DNA from: Ophiocordyceps camponoti-saundersi (nom. inval.)
Lineage: Eukaryota > Ascomycota > Sordariomycetes > Hypocreales > Ophiocordycipitaceae
DNA length: 64,000 nt
NCBI GenBank assembly: GCA_003339415.1
Contig: PDHQ01000001.1
Coordinates: 124,001 to 188,000, forward strand
Reading direction: 5' to 3'
The notes beneath the pieces were generated by a model, which was not told where the DNA came from, did no database searches, and saw only the letters and a list, made by a program, of their open reading frames with translations. Positions 51,579 through 61,676 of the stretch are shown piece by piece. The position numbers were made by a program, and so were the translations under genes. Each line of letters begins with the position of its first letter. The stretch's first letter is position 1.

Positions 51579-53154
51579 CTATTTCTTCCTCCGTCCGGCG
51601 CGCCACTTGGAAAACTTGTCGCCCAAGTAACGCCACGAGCGGCTCCATCCGCCCATCAAGAGACCCTTGGCGCTCTGGACGGTGCTGGGCCAGTTGACTG
51701 TCTGGCGGATGACTTGGCGGACGACGCGGTGCAGACGAGCGGGGTCGTCGGAGACGATGCGGCGATCAAAGGGGCCTCCCTGGAGTCCGCGAGGGGCAAC
51801 TTTATCATCATTATCATTATCATCAACATTATTGTCATCGTCAGGGATGGCGCCGAGTTCCCTTCGATAACGGAAGTAGAGGCGGGAGCGAAAGTGGCTG
51901 GGCAGACGGCGGACCATGTTGGCGCGACGAGCGGGGTCCATGTCCTGCCGCAGCCGGGTGTCGGCGCGGGTATCGAGGAGCCAATCCTGATCGTCAAAGC
52001 GGGCCGGGCCCTGCAGGTAATCGACGTTGGGAAGGGTGCGGACGAGGGGCGCGTACAGACGACGGAAGTGGACGGCGTTGTGGCTGACCATGTTTGCGAT
52101 CTTGGCACGGTCTTCGGTCGGGAGGGCCATGCGCGGGTCGCCGAGATAGCTGAGACCGGCGATGGTGGCGTAAAGCTGGGCCTCGTCGAATTCTTGCGGT
52201 AGGAGGAGGAGGGCGGTGCGGAGGGCGGCGATGAGGTTGTGTTGGTTGGCGAGGCGGACGCGAGGATGGTCGCGCAGGATCTTGACGGGCTTCTGTAGGC
52301 GGCCGGCGAGGTAGAGGTTATGCCATGTAGAGAGGTCGTCGACGAGGTTGTCGATGCTGGTGACGCCGTACTTGATTAGCATGCCGTTGATATCAACGTA
52401 CGGGTTGAAGTAGACGCCGGCGCCCCATCGTTGGACGCGAGAGACGAAGCCAGAGCCGAGAGAGGCGACGGCCGAGTAATGGTCGCGATGCTGGCGCATG
52501 TTGATGGAGTGCCAGTGCTGCGTGTGGCTAACGCCGAAGATGAAATCTATCATGCGCGGAGAGGCGCCCTGAGCACGAGTGAGGGCCTCGGGCGGACGCG
52601 AGTGGAGGCTGCGAACGGGTTCTTGTTGCTGTTGTTGGCTCTGTTGTTGAGAGCTTTGCTGAGGGAAGACGCCAGAGCCATAGGCAAAGCAGTAGACGAT
52701 GGGGGCGTTGAACTGGCGGAGCATCAGCCGGAGAGCCTCTTTGAGCTCGTGGTTGATGATCATGTGCTGGTTGATGCCGAAAAGGCGATGGGGAAGATCG
52801 TCGAAGGAGCGAATGACTAAGTCAGTTGAATCTTCCCAGGTGGCATCATAGAGGTCGCTGAGGTTGGGCTCTGACTCGGGTTCAACAGAGGTTTGCGACG
52901 ACGACGACGACGAGTTTGATGAGGTAGAGTTCGAGGAGGAGACGGAAGAGGAAGAAGACGACGGGGTCGACGAAGACGAATAACCAATTCGGCGCACAAG
53001 CCGCACTGGCGTCGCTCTTCGTTGTTGTCGACGGGCCACGCAAGCGACAGAACGGCGCGTCACCGCCGAGGCAACCTGCGAAAAGCCCAAGTCAGGATCC
53101 GAGCCAAAAGCGAAGACGATGAAGGCCATCGATACTCACCAAGACGACGGCCAT
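51579..53154 (-). CDS. tam41: Tam41 mitochondrial CDP-diacylglycerol synthase
   Basis: Two exons, 53154-53140 (only five codons, MAVVL) and 53075-51579, with a 64-nt intron, give 503 residues. Tam41 makes CDP-diacylglycerol on the matrix side of the inner membrane, the first step of cardiolipin synthesis. After a basic presequence (SAVTRRSVACVARRQQRR) there is a Ser-rich run (about 38-65). The nucleotidyltransferase core includes FGINQHMIINHELKEALR, YCFAYGSGVF (Gly-Ser-Gly at 138-140) and MIDFIFGVSHTQHWHSINM with catalytic-type Asp182, then RQHRDHYSAVASLGS, GAGVYFNPYVDINGMLIKYG and GRLQKPVKILRD, all diagnostic. A Gln-rich insertion (about 145-178) separates the two active-site motifs. Using the Met at 53129 would read through the intron, so the five-codon exon is preferred. 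Confidence 0.92.
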
Positions 53155-53706
53155 GGTGTTGATGCTACGCGGGCCGCAGACATGCGCAGCAAGTTGCGAG
53201 ACGAACTCGAGCGCGATGCAATGATGATCGGAAGTGCGTGGACGGTAATGAAAGAGCCAAGATGAAGAAGAAACTGGGGAAAGCAAGATGGAAAGGTGAG
53301 AAAAAAGGGCGAAAGGGAGAAAGGAGGTCGATCCGGTTCGGATCCGGCACTTTCACGTGGCCGGCAGCTCTCTCGGTCCGGCCATCGGCCCCCATCTTCC
53401 CCCTCAGCGTTTGCTCTCCCTGATCGGAGAAAGCAACAGACTTTCAACCAGGTGGGTGCCTACTATTGTCCCTACATAGGTAACTAGAACTACCTATGTA
53501 TATACGGAAGGCAGGCATCAATCATTCACGCCGTAATCCGTACATCTCTCCCCAACGATGGTCCGAATGCGCTGACGGCTCCTGGCTCTAAACGGTCGGT
53601 GGGGTGGTTCCGCGGCTCGGGCCGGTATCACGTGACTCAATCGCGAGACGAAGCCCGAGCGGCGCGTCCTCTTTCATGAACAATAGCTTGAGAATTATCA
53701 ATAGCA
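53155..53706. other. Divergent promoter region between tam41 and mad1
   Basis: 552 bases with no gene. A CACGTG site lies near 53354, and TAGGTA-type short repeats near 53475-53500. Presumably two promoters. Confidence 0.5.
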
Positions 53707-55910
53707 ATGGACACCGACGGCAGAATGGAATCAACTCCGCCTCCTCTGGCACGGCTGGTAAGACGGCTCTCGTCTCATAGCTCACACCGGTTAACCCGCC
53801 GCAGACGCCCTCACGTCGGTCAATTTCACGCCAAAACTATTCCGCAGACGCTGTTCGCCCTGGCTCGCGGGAGAGCTTCAAGGAAAACATGGCGCCTCTC
53901 GACGCTGACGAATACGAAAAGTACCGAAAGGAGGTCGAGGCGCTCAAGGCTGAGATTGGTACTCTGCAATATCGCCTGCACACGACCGAGCAGGAAAAAG
54001 ACATTGCTTTATCCCAACATGCCAGTCGCGTCGAGCAGGCCCATCGCCGAGAGCAGGACGAGGCCCAGCGCAGGCAAGCTGCCGAGGCTAAGAGCGTCGC
54101 AGCCGCTGAGCAGCTAGACTCTCTTCGAAACGATTTCGACGCGCTGAGAGAAACGGCCGAGACGCAGCAGCAGACGCTGGAGCGCAAAGAGCGCGAGGCA
54201 AGGCACGAGGCTGCACTGCTTCGGGAAGAGCTTCAAGACCTGACAATCGCCAATGACGAGGCCGCTCGCATTTCCGAAAAAAAGGCCAACGACTTGCAGA
54301 TGCAGCTCGCCGCCATGGACAACGCCGCGCGCGAACTCGAAAGGGCAAACCAGGAGGCCGACCAGACGCTCCAGCAGGTCCGCGCTCGCCTGGCCGAAAG
54401 AGACAGCCACGTTGCCGAGCTCGAGGCAGACGTGTTGCGGCTCAAGGCCCGTAGCGGTGATGCGGAAACCATGGACATGATCAGAAAGGAGTTGTCCGAG
54501 CAGGTTCACCACATTCGGACCCTGGAGGCAACTGTTGGCGACCAATCGGCGGAGCTGAAGCATCTACGACCCTACAAAAAGGCCGTTCAGGTCGTTGAGG
54601 AGGAGAAGCTTACGCTGCAGCGCAAGCTCGAGTCAGCCGTTAAGCTTGAGACGGAGCTTGCCGAGGCGCGTCTCCAGCGACAGCGGCTGCAAGACGAGCG
54701 CCTGGCCTGGTCCTCGTATCTCCACAGCGCAACCGGCGGAAGCGTAGAGTTTGATAGCCCTGAGCAGGTGGCCCGCGCTCTCGTTCAGGAGCGGTTGACG
54801 ACAGCGTCGTACCTCGACCAACTAGGCGCTCTGCGGGCCGACTTGGCTGCGCAGGAGAGTGCGATGCAGGCTCTCTCGGATGAAAGGCATCTTTTGAAGC
54901 AAAGGCTCGACTCTGCGAGGGCTTCTGCCGGCGCGGCCTCGACGGACAAGGCGCGGATGCGACTCGAACGCCAACGTGAGCTGGCTCTCAAGGAGGTCGA
55001 GTACCTACGCGCCCAACTCAAGGCGGTCGACGACGAAGACTATGCGATGCAGCCGGAGAGATACGACGAGACACGGGCGGGGCGCATTCAAGAGCTCGAG
55101 GCCCTCATCGACAAGTACAAAGCCGAGGTGCAGGCCGTCCACGCCGAACTGTCGTCCGTGCCTGCGACGAGCGGGACAAAGCGACCTCACGAAGCGGACC
55201 AAGACGGCGACGAGAACTCTCTACAGGTGCCGCTTGGGCAGCTTACGCGCAAGAACCGGAGGCTTCAAGAGGAGCTGGCCGAGGTGCAGACGCGGGCGGC
55301 GCTGCTGGACAAGGACCTGGCAGCCTGTCGAGAGCAGCTCTCCGCGGCGCAACAGCAAGCGCGGACGCGAGTTCTATCTCTGCGGTCGAACCCGACATCG
55401 GATCATGAGGCGGTTCAGCGCAGCACGCTCGAAGCCTTGCGCCGGGCCCACGACGACCTCCTGGCGACGGTGCGCAACGGTCGTCCCGACGCCGCGATCC
55501 CAACATCTGTCCTGGCCACCATGGAGCAGGACGTAGCAGCGGCCAAAGCAGAAACGGCATCAGCGCAAAAGTCGGCTCGACGGCTCAAAGAAGTATGGGC
55601 CGCCAAGTCACTCGAGTTCAAGGAAGCCATCTTCTCGACGCTCGGCTGGACCGTGACCTTCATACCCAACGGCAAGATGCGCGTCGAGAGCACGTTCCAC
55701 CCCTCGAAAACAGACGAGCTCGAGAATTCGATAGTCTTTGACGGCGAGAGAGGGACCATGAAGGTCGGCGGCGGGCCGAAGAGCGCGTTTGCGAGACGCA
55801 TCGCCGACCAGATCAGCTTCTGGGTACGGGAGAAGGGCTGCATTCCGGGTTTCCTGGCTGCTTTGACACTGGAGTTTTACGAGGAGCATTCAAAGGCGTC
55901 GCAGGATTGA
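53707..55910 (+). CDS. mad1: Spindle assembly checkpoint protein Mad1
   Basis: Two exons, 53707-53757 and 53805-55910, with a 47-nt intron, give 718 residues. Mad1 recruits and activates Mad2 at unattached kinetochores and also sits at nuclear pores. After a short Ser/Arg-rich leader (TPSRRSISRQNYSAD) the protein is almost continuous coiled coil (about 60-600), rich in Glu, Arg, Leu, Ala and Gln. The C-terminal domain is typical: KSARRLKEVWAAKSLEFKEA contains the RLK motif known to bind Bub1, followed by IFSTLGWTVTFIPNGKMRVES, IVFDGERGTMKVGGG and ISFWVREKGCIPGFLAALTL, the RWD-like head found in Mad1 proteins. The frame is also open from Met 53889, but splicing adds a conserved-looking N-terminus in frame. 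The tam41 gene diverges from it. Confidence 0.9.
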
Positions 55911-56734
55911 TTTATGCGTTCTTTTTTTTCCATCTTCTCCTCCTTGATGCGCTCGAGGTCGAGGGTTGGGGTTCGAGGGTCAGAGCCGTGATGCCTCGGC
56001 TCTCCATTAGTCATGCTTCCGAAACGCGCCGAACAACGACTTACCGTGCATTTTCTCCGTCTCGCCTCTCATCTTGTCTTTATCCACCCGCCTTTGTCTT
56101 TGCTTCACCCTCGCTCTCGCTTGAGTAGACGATTCTCGCTCAACTGCGGCTGAGGCAATTCCGATTCCGCGAAAACTACCACCACGAGCGGAAATGATCG
56201 CGGGGACAGCCTGCTCATCCCTCGCCGCGACGAGGCCGACGGCTCAAACATTAGATCCGACACAGCGCGCCTCCCCATATAGCGCATCAACACGGCATCC
56301 TGTCTTCTTCACTGAGCGATTGCAAAGGCGGCCAGGCGCCAAGGCTGGCGCGCACAGCCCCGTTGCGTTGGGATATGGCTACCGCACAGAGGGGGCCAAG
56401 TTGTAGCAGAATGGGTCGGCCGGGATTGACGAATTTCGATCACGAGATGGCAAGGATATATCCTGAGTGAAGAGTGAACATGGGCGACGCCAGGTGTTCT
56501 TTTATATTACTGCATGTGCAAGTTGAGGCAAGGAGAAAACGAAGTAGAAAGAAACAAAGCGACCTGACGCTTCGTTGATGAAGAGACCATGTCCATGACA
56601 TAAGAAAACAGAGAGAAAGACCAACCTAAGGGCACGCCAACGGCTCGCCATGGTTCACAAATGAAATGCCCTCTCGTTACTCCCGAATCAACCGCTCACG
56701 ACGATTCAAAACGAAAACAGAAGGGAGAAGCAAC
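55911..56734. other. Convergent 3' spacer between mad1 and the R-SNARE gene
   Basis: 824 bases without a supported gene. Some short frames are open but carry no motif. The sequence is not obviously repetitive; it presumably contains two 3' UTRs. Confidence 0.5.
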
Positions 56735-57521
56735 TCAGGAGGATCCATTCTTGGCGGCAATGACAATGGCAACAATGATGAGGCACAAGACCAAGGCGAT
56801 GAGCGCCATCAGCTTCACATTCTTCCACCACATCTGGCGCTTCAGACCGCGACTCCTGACGCGGAACTCGCGGGAACTGCCGCCGAGTCGGTCGGTCTTG
56901 TCGACGAGCAGGTCGACTCTCTCGCCGCGCTCCAGTAGAGACTCAATGTTGCGCGTCATGATGCCTCTGACGTCGTCAATCTCGCGCTTCGCGTTGCCGA
57001 TGGCGTCATCGCGACCTCCAGCAGTAGAGCCATATTCGAACATGAGGCCCCTGAGGTCGGAATTGAAGGAGCCGGCGCCGTAGTTGGGTAGATCGGCGAA
57101 GTCGGTGGCATCGACGGGGAAGGAGTCAAAGAAGCGACGCCGAATCTCGACTAGAAAGCCAAAGGGAACGCGGCGACCGAGCGAGGCGTCGGCGACGACG
57201 AGAAAGGTCAGACCGCCTGCTGCGGGGTGGGACGGGTGTTCCGATGGAGCCTCGGCCATGTAGTGGACTTGGTGTTGGCCGTGCGTGTACGTCAGCTTCT
57301 GCGGCGTCGCATGCTCAATCTTTGGCAGGATGAGCGACGCGAGCGACGAGGCTTGGGACGAGGCTGATGTGGTGCATTCTGATAGGATTGTCGTCTTATG
57401 AGCGATGCAGGAGCTGTTTTGAGGGTGAAAGGCCGTTGAGCGTCAGTGAAGGATCGGGGGAAGATGTTGGGGAGGGTCCCGACTATAGGAGAGGAGTGGC
57501 GGGCGTGGATGACGACGCCAT
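56735..57521 (-). CDS. Longin-type R-SNARE, VAMP7/Nyv1-like
   Basis: Two exons, 57521-57484 and 57413-56735, with a 70-nt intron, give 238 residues. VAMP7-class R-SNAREs drive fusion with vacuoles/lysosomes and related membranes. The splice joins ATPLLY to SCIAHKTTILSECT, the start of the longin domain, which continues through LPKIEHATPQKLTYTHGQHQ, LTFLVVADASLGRRVPFGFL and FDSFP. The SNARE motif spans roughly residues 151-205 (AIGNAKREIDDVRGIMTRNI, then LLERGERVDLLVDKTDRL) with zero-layer Arg175. WWKNVKLMALIALVLCLIIV is the C-terminal membrane anchor (about 213-232), followed by a short luminal tail. Without exon 1 the longin domain would be incomplete. Whether it is the Nyv1 or a general VAMP7 counterpart is not settled. 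Confidence 0.9.
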
Positions 57522-58070
57522 CGCGGGGCTCCGAGGCTCAGTAAGTAGGAGGTTTATTTGTCGAAGCCGATTCGGAGCCGGGAAGAGAGAGAAGCGCGAT
57601 AGTAGGGAGATGCGGTGTGTCTTTGAGAGGATTATGCGATGGATGGTTTGTTGATGTGTCGTCGTCGTGGTACGCAACGATGACGATGGGCCGAAGACGA
57701 TGTGTGGCGAAGTTGTGGCGTTTTCGAGGTGGGAGAAGAAGTACCTTAGTACTCTCGCCTCCACAAAGGGGCTGTGCGAACCCACCTTCAATGGCTGCCA
57801 GCCCGATAACGGGGTGGGCTTGATAAGATAAGATAGGATTAAACCCAGCGATAGCTGAAAAAAATTTGGTTAAACAAGGCCGTGAAGTCGGTATTAAACA
57901 ACTTACTGCGTACAATACACGCCTACCTCTACGACGAATTGATATCGACCAAATATCAGGCCGCCTTCCTATTGATAGGGCTTATACGGGGGTGATTTCC
58001 TTTTCTGGATCAAGATCAGCAGGGCCATAAAGCCTAGGGGATAAACAATGCCTTCATCTATCTCTCGATT
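57522..58070. other. Divergent promoter region between the R-SNARE gene and suv3
   Basis: 549 bases with no gene. Two antisense frames of about 100 codons (up to 57915) are spurious. AT-rich sequence around 57830-57960 probably contains the core promoters. Confidence 0.5.
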
Positions 58071-61000
58071 GTGTTGGTCATGAAGAAGCTTCAGGGTCCG
58101 GCATGGACGAGGGTCGCTTGTCGGCGCTCTCTCTCGACAACGGCTCCTCTCAGCCGCAAGTCAATTTTCCGCAAAAAGGCTGGTCGAAAAGCGCCTGTCA
58201 AGGATGAAGAATATGTCCCAACGGCGACAACTCAACCAAGTCCGCCAGTACCGCAGGCGACGAAAGTGTTCACAAGGCTTGAAGAAGATGTGACAGCGGC
58301 TTATACAAGGATCTTCTTGGAACTCAAGTCGTCGCCCGTCGTATCGCACGAGTTTCGCAGGAGAGAGTTTGACAGGCGGATGCATCGAGTCAATGCCGCG
58401 ATTGAGGATTGCTTCCTACTCGTCAAGAACAGACTTGTGCTCCGGCAGTACAACCCGTTATACCACAGACTCTGTCAAGCCAAGAATGAAGAATTTCTCG
58501 ATAACGAGATGCGCCACTTAATGACGGCCTCGCTTTTCAGAGACCGCATCACACCCGGCATGGAGGCCACCATGAAGCGGCTGACCGACTTCACGACGCC
58601 TTACGACTGGTTCCCAGCTACCCGGACTATGCAGCGCACCGTTCACATCCACGTCGGGCCGACCAACTCGGGCAAGACATACCACGCCCTCAAGGCGCTT
58701 GAAAAGTCAAAATCGGGCGTCTACGCCGGCCCTCTGCGGCTGCTGGCCGTCGAGGTCTACGATCGGCTGCGCGCAAATGGCCACGCCTGCGCCCTCATCA
58801 CGGGCGAGGAGGTTCGCGTGCCCGAGGACACGGACTGTTACCTTGTCAGCGCCACCGTGGAGATGGTTCCGCTCAACCGCCGTTTCGACGTGGCCGTCAT
58901 CGACGAGGTTCAGATGGTAGCAGACTTTGACCGCGGCTCCGGTTGGACCTCGGCCCTTCTCGGCGTCCAGGCCAAGGAGATTCACGTCTGCGGCGAAGAG
59001 CGAACGGTGGATCTGATCAAGAAGATGATGGCCACTACTGGCGATACGTGCATCGTACACAAATACGAGCGCCTCAACACTCTCCGCACTTCTGAGGTTG
59101 CCTTGGGCACGCGCCTGACCCAGCTGCAAAAGGGCGACGCCGTCATCGCCTTTAGTCGCAACAAGCTGCTCCAGCTCCGGACCAAGGTTGAAAAGGCCAC
59201 GGGCCGGCGTTGCGCCGTGGTGTACGGCTCCCTGCCGCCAGAGGTGCGCAAGCAGCAAGCCGAGCTGTTCAATCAGCCGGACAATGATTACGACTTTGTC
59301 GTCGCCAGTGACGCCATAGGCATGGGCATCAACCTGGGCATCCGCCGCATCGTATTCATGACCAAGGCCAAGTATGATGGCAGCGGGCTTCGCGACCTCC
59401 ATCCCTATGAGGTGAAGCAGATCGCCGGCAGAGCGGGACGATACCGGACCGCCGCCAACCCCAACTCGGGTCCGGCCGAGGAGAACGGCGGGTGGGTGAC
59501 TACAATGCAGCCAGAGGATCTGCCTTTCATCGAGGAGGCCCTCGACGCTGATCTGGTGCCCATCACCAAGGCCTCTGTCGACGCGCCGGTGAGCGTAGTC
59601 GAACGATTCGCAACCTTTTACCCTCCTGGCACGCAGCTGTCCTTTATCCTGTTGCAGATCAGGGCCATGGCCACCGTCTCGCCACTATACCATCTCAACG
59701 TGAGCAGAGAAACGCTCAGAATCGCGAATATCTTGCAAGACATTCCGCTCTCTGTTGCGGATAAAATGACGTTCTGCTACATGCCGGCATCGCTGCAAAC
59801 CGACGGCGCCTTGGAGATGATGCGCGCTCTGGCCAAGATTGTGGCCTCTGGCCAGGTCGTTGACCTGCTTGACATGCCTGAGCTGCCGCTGCAATTTCTC
59901 AACGAGGACGCTTCCAACTACTACAATACCAACGACTATCTAAGGCGGCTCGAGTCGTTGTCCGTCGCTCTGAACCAGTACCTCTGGCTATCGTACCGAT
60001 ACACGAGCCTGTTTCAGAGTCAGAAGACGGCATTGCACGTTCGAGATCTGGTGGCCCAGAGGCTGGTCGAAACGTTGACGAAGCCGTCGTCCAACCAGGA
60101 GGAGAACGAGCGCAAGTTGGAGGAGAAGCGGATGTCAGGTGAGATGGACAAACGGATAGCGTCGTTGCGTGATTATCATCAGCGCAAATACTTCTTCAAC
60201 GACGGCGAGGATGAGGAGCTGGGCATGCCTAAGACGCTAACCGAGGCCAAGGCCCAATTCGAGCAGCAGATCGAAACGACAGCGGAAATCGTCGCGAGGA
60301 CTGGGGATTCCGTCGAGGACGTTTCCTTGGAGGAGTGGATGACGCCCCTCACACAGGCCGAGAGCGACGCCATGCTTGAAGATAACCTCGAAGCTATTGC
60401 GGACGCGACGGCCAGGGATAACAGGGGCGACGACGACGTTTCCGCCGACAGCGACGACAAGCTTGAGGAGTATCTCGAAGCTATTATGGACACGACCGCC
60501 TGGGATGATAGCAGCGACGACGTTTCCGCCAAGGTGGACGTCTTGCATTCGGAGACGAAGAGGCCGAACAGGAAGGCGAGGCTCGGCATGGCCATGGGGG
60601 CGGCGGCGAATGCTTGGAGGGATGGAGCGAGACGAAGAGGTGTGGCGGAGAAGAGGCCGGCCGTGCGTCACGGTTCTCACAACAAGTGGGATAAAGTGTT
60701 TGACGTTCGACCTGAGGAGGAGCTCATGGCTGAAAATGCCTTTGCCGGGATGATGGCCGCGAGCGAGGGGTTCGGTGGACGTGAGAAGTCCAGGGGGGCT
60801 ACCGGCAAGAGACGCGACGTTGTGATGGACGACGAGAAGTTCAAGGCTGCCTTTGACGATGCCAAGGGCTTCAACCCGTTCAGCAATAACAAGCAACGCG
60901 ACGTTGTGATGGACGACGAGAAGTTCAAGGCTGCCTTTGACCATGGCAAGGGCTTTAACCCGTTTAAAAATAACAAGGAACGTAGCGTTGTGAGGGACGA

Positions 61001-61454
61001 GGAGGGCTTTAAGGCTGCCTTTGACGATGCTAAGGGTTTTAATCCGTTCAGAAATAACAAGCAACGCGACGTTGTTATGGACGACGAGAAGTTCAAGGCT
61101 GCCTTTGACGATGGCAATGGCTTCAACCCGTTCAGCAATAACAAGCAACGCGACGTTGTGATGGACGACGAGAAGTTCAAGGCTGCCTTTGACGATGTCA
61201 AGGGCTTTAACCCGTTCAAGAATAACAAGGAACGCGGCGTTGTGAGGGACGAGGAGGACTTCAAGGCTGCCTTTGACGATGCCAAGGGTTTCAATCCGTT
61301 CAGAAATAATAAGGCCTTCAGGGATAGCGTCAGGGACGCGGCGGACTTTGAGGCTGCTTTCAGAGCCGCCGACAGCTTCAGCGGTGCCTATAGAAATACG
61401 AAGGGGTTAAAGGATACGGGGGATTCGAAGGGGAAACGTATAAAGGCTTGGTAA
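58071..61454 (+). CDS. suv3: Mitochondrial ATP-dependent RNA helicase Suv3 with C-terminal repeats
   Basis: A single exon encodes 1127 residues. Suv3 unwinds RNA in the mitochondrial degradosome with the exoribonuclease Dss1. The presequence is basic (VACRRSLSTTAPLSRKSIFR). Motif I is HVGPTNSGKTYHAL (Walker A, 196-203), GPLRLLAVEVYDRL is motif Ia, VAVIDEVQMV is the DEVQ box (278-281), and the second RecA domain has IAFSRNKLLQLR, YGSLPPEVRKQQAELFN, VASDAIGMGINLGI and QIAGRAGRY (motif VI). The Suv3 C-terminal helical domain follows to about 690. Beyond it lies an unusually long tail: two imperfect acidic repeats (about 770-830), a basic patch, then six tandem 28-residue units at 915-1082 and a degenerate seventh. 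The usual family length is 700-800. Helicase motifs are complete, so the enzyme should be active. Confidence 0.95.
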   Translation: MLVMKKLQGPAWTRVACRRSLSTTAPLSRKSIFRKKAGRKAPVKDEEYVPTATTQPSPPVPQATKVFTRLEEDVTAAYTRIFLELKSSPVVSHEFRRREFDRRMHRVNAAIEDCFLLVKNRLVLRQYNPLYHRLCQAKNEEFLDNEMRHLMTASLFRDRITPGMEATMKRLTDFTTPYDWFPATRTMQRTVHIHVGPTNSGKTYHALKALEKSKSGVYAGPLRLLAVEVYDRLRANGHACALITGEEVRVPEDTDCYLVSATVEMVPLNRRFDVAVIDEVQMVADFDRGSGWTSALLGVQAKEIHVCGEERTVDLIKKMMATTGDTCIVHKYERLNTLRTSEVALGTRLTQLQKGDAVIAFSRNKLLQLRTKVEKATGRRCAVVYGSLPPEVRKQQAELFNQPDNDYDFVVASDAIGMGINLGIRRIVFMTKAKYDGSGLRDLHPYEVKQIAGRAGRYRTAANPNSGPAEENGGWVTTMQPEDLPFIEEALDADLVPITKASVDAPVSVVERFATFYPPGTQLSFILLQIRAMATVSPLYHLNVSRETLRIANILQDIPLSVADKMTFCYMPASLQTDGALEMMRALAKIVASGQVVDLLDMPELPLQFLNEDASNYYNTNDYLRRLESLSVALNQYLWLSYRYTSLFQSQKTALHVRDLVAQRLVETLTKPSSNQEENERKLEEKRMSGEMDKRIASLRDYHQRKYFFNDGEDEELGMPKTLTEAKAQFEQQIETTAEIVARTGDSVEDVSLEEWMTPLTQAESDAMLEDNLEAIADATARDNRGDDDVSADSDDKLEEYLEAIMDTTAWDDSSDDVSAKVDVLHSETKRPNRKARLGMAMGAAANAWRDGARRRGVAEKRPAVRHGSHNKWDKVFDVRPEEELMAENAFAGMMAASEGFGGREKSRGATGKRRDVVMDDEKFKAAFDDAKGFNPFSNNKQRDVVMDDEKFKAAFDHGKGFNPFKNNKERSVVRDEEGFKAAFDDAKGFNPFRNNKQRDVVMDDEKFKAAFDDGNGFNPFSNNKQRDVVMDDEKFKAAFDDVKGFNPFKNNKERGVVRDEEDFKAAFDDAKGFNPFRNNKAFRDSVRDAADFEAAFRAADSFSGAYRNTKGLKDTGDSKGKRIKAW
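60813..61316 (+). repeat. Six tandem 84-bp (28-residue) repeats arranged as a doubled three-unit block
   Basis: Units begin at 60813, 60897, 60981, 61065, 61149 and 61233, all exactly 84 bases. The protein unit is R-x-V-V-x-D-D/E-E-x-F-K-A-A-F-D-x-x-x-G-F-N-P-F-x-N-N-K-x. Units 1 and 4, 2 and 5, and 3 and 6 are closest to each other (about 3, 4 and 10 base differences), so the array is an A-B-C block duplicated once. A degenerate seventh copy follows. Confidence 0.95.
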
Positions 61455-61676
61455 ATATCACGCAACTCTTTCATCATGACTGTCTGGGATGGCGACTTGG
61501 CGTGTTGGAGTTGATGCGCTGCCGTCTAAGGTGGCCATCTGTTACCACCAAGGCCTCTTTATGTTCACTAATCTGTCTATCCATATTGTACAGAATTCAG
61601 AATTTCGAGTATCCGACTGGAATCTCATAGCTGGAGTATGAGATGGACGGAGAAAACAAGTCAAAAAAGCTGGTCC
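61455..61676. other. Convergent spacer between suv3 and the Zn-cluster-like gene
   Basis: 222 bases, no coding signal. Confidence 0.5.

Noticed and set aside
60237..61294. Minus-strand frames of 303 and 205 codons antisense to suv3
   Set aside because: They are open because the 84-bp repeats on the plus strand are in one register and lack antisense stops; the plus-strand helicase is unambiguous.
60813..61316. Regular repeats resembling a CRISPR array
   Set aside because: Units are 84 bases with no spacers, coding and in frame in a eukaryotic gene.
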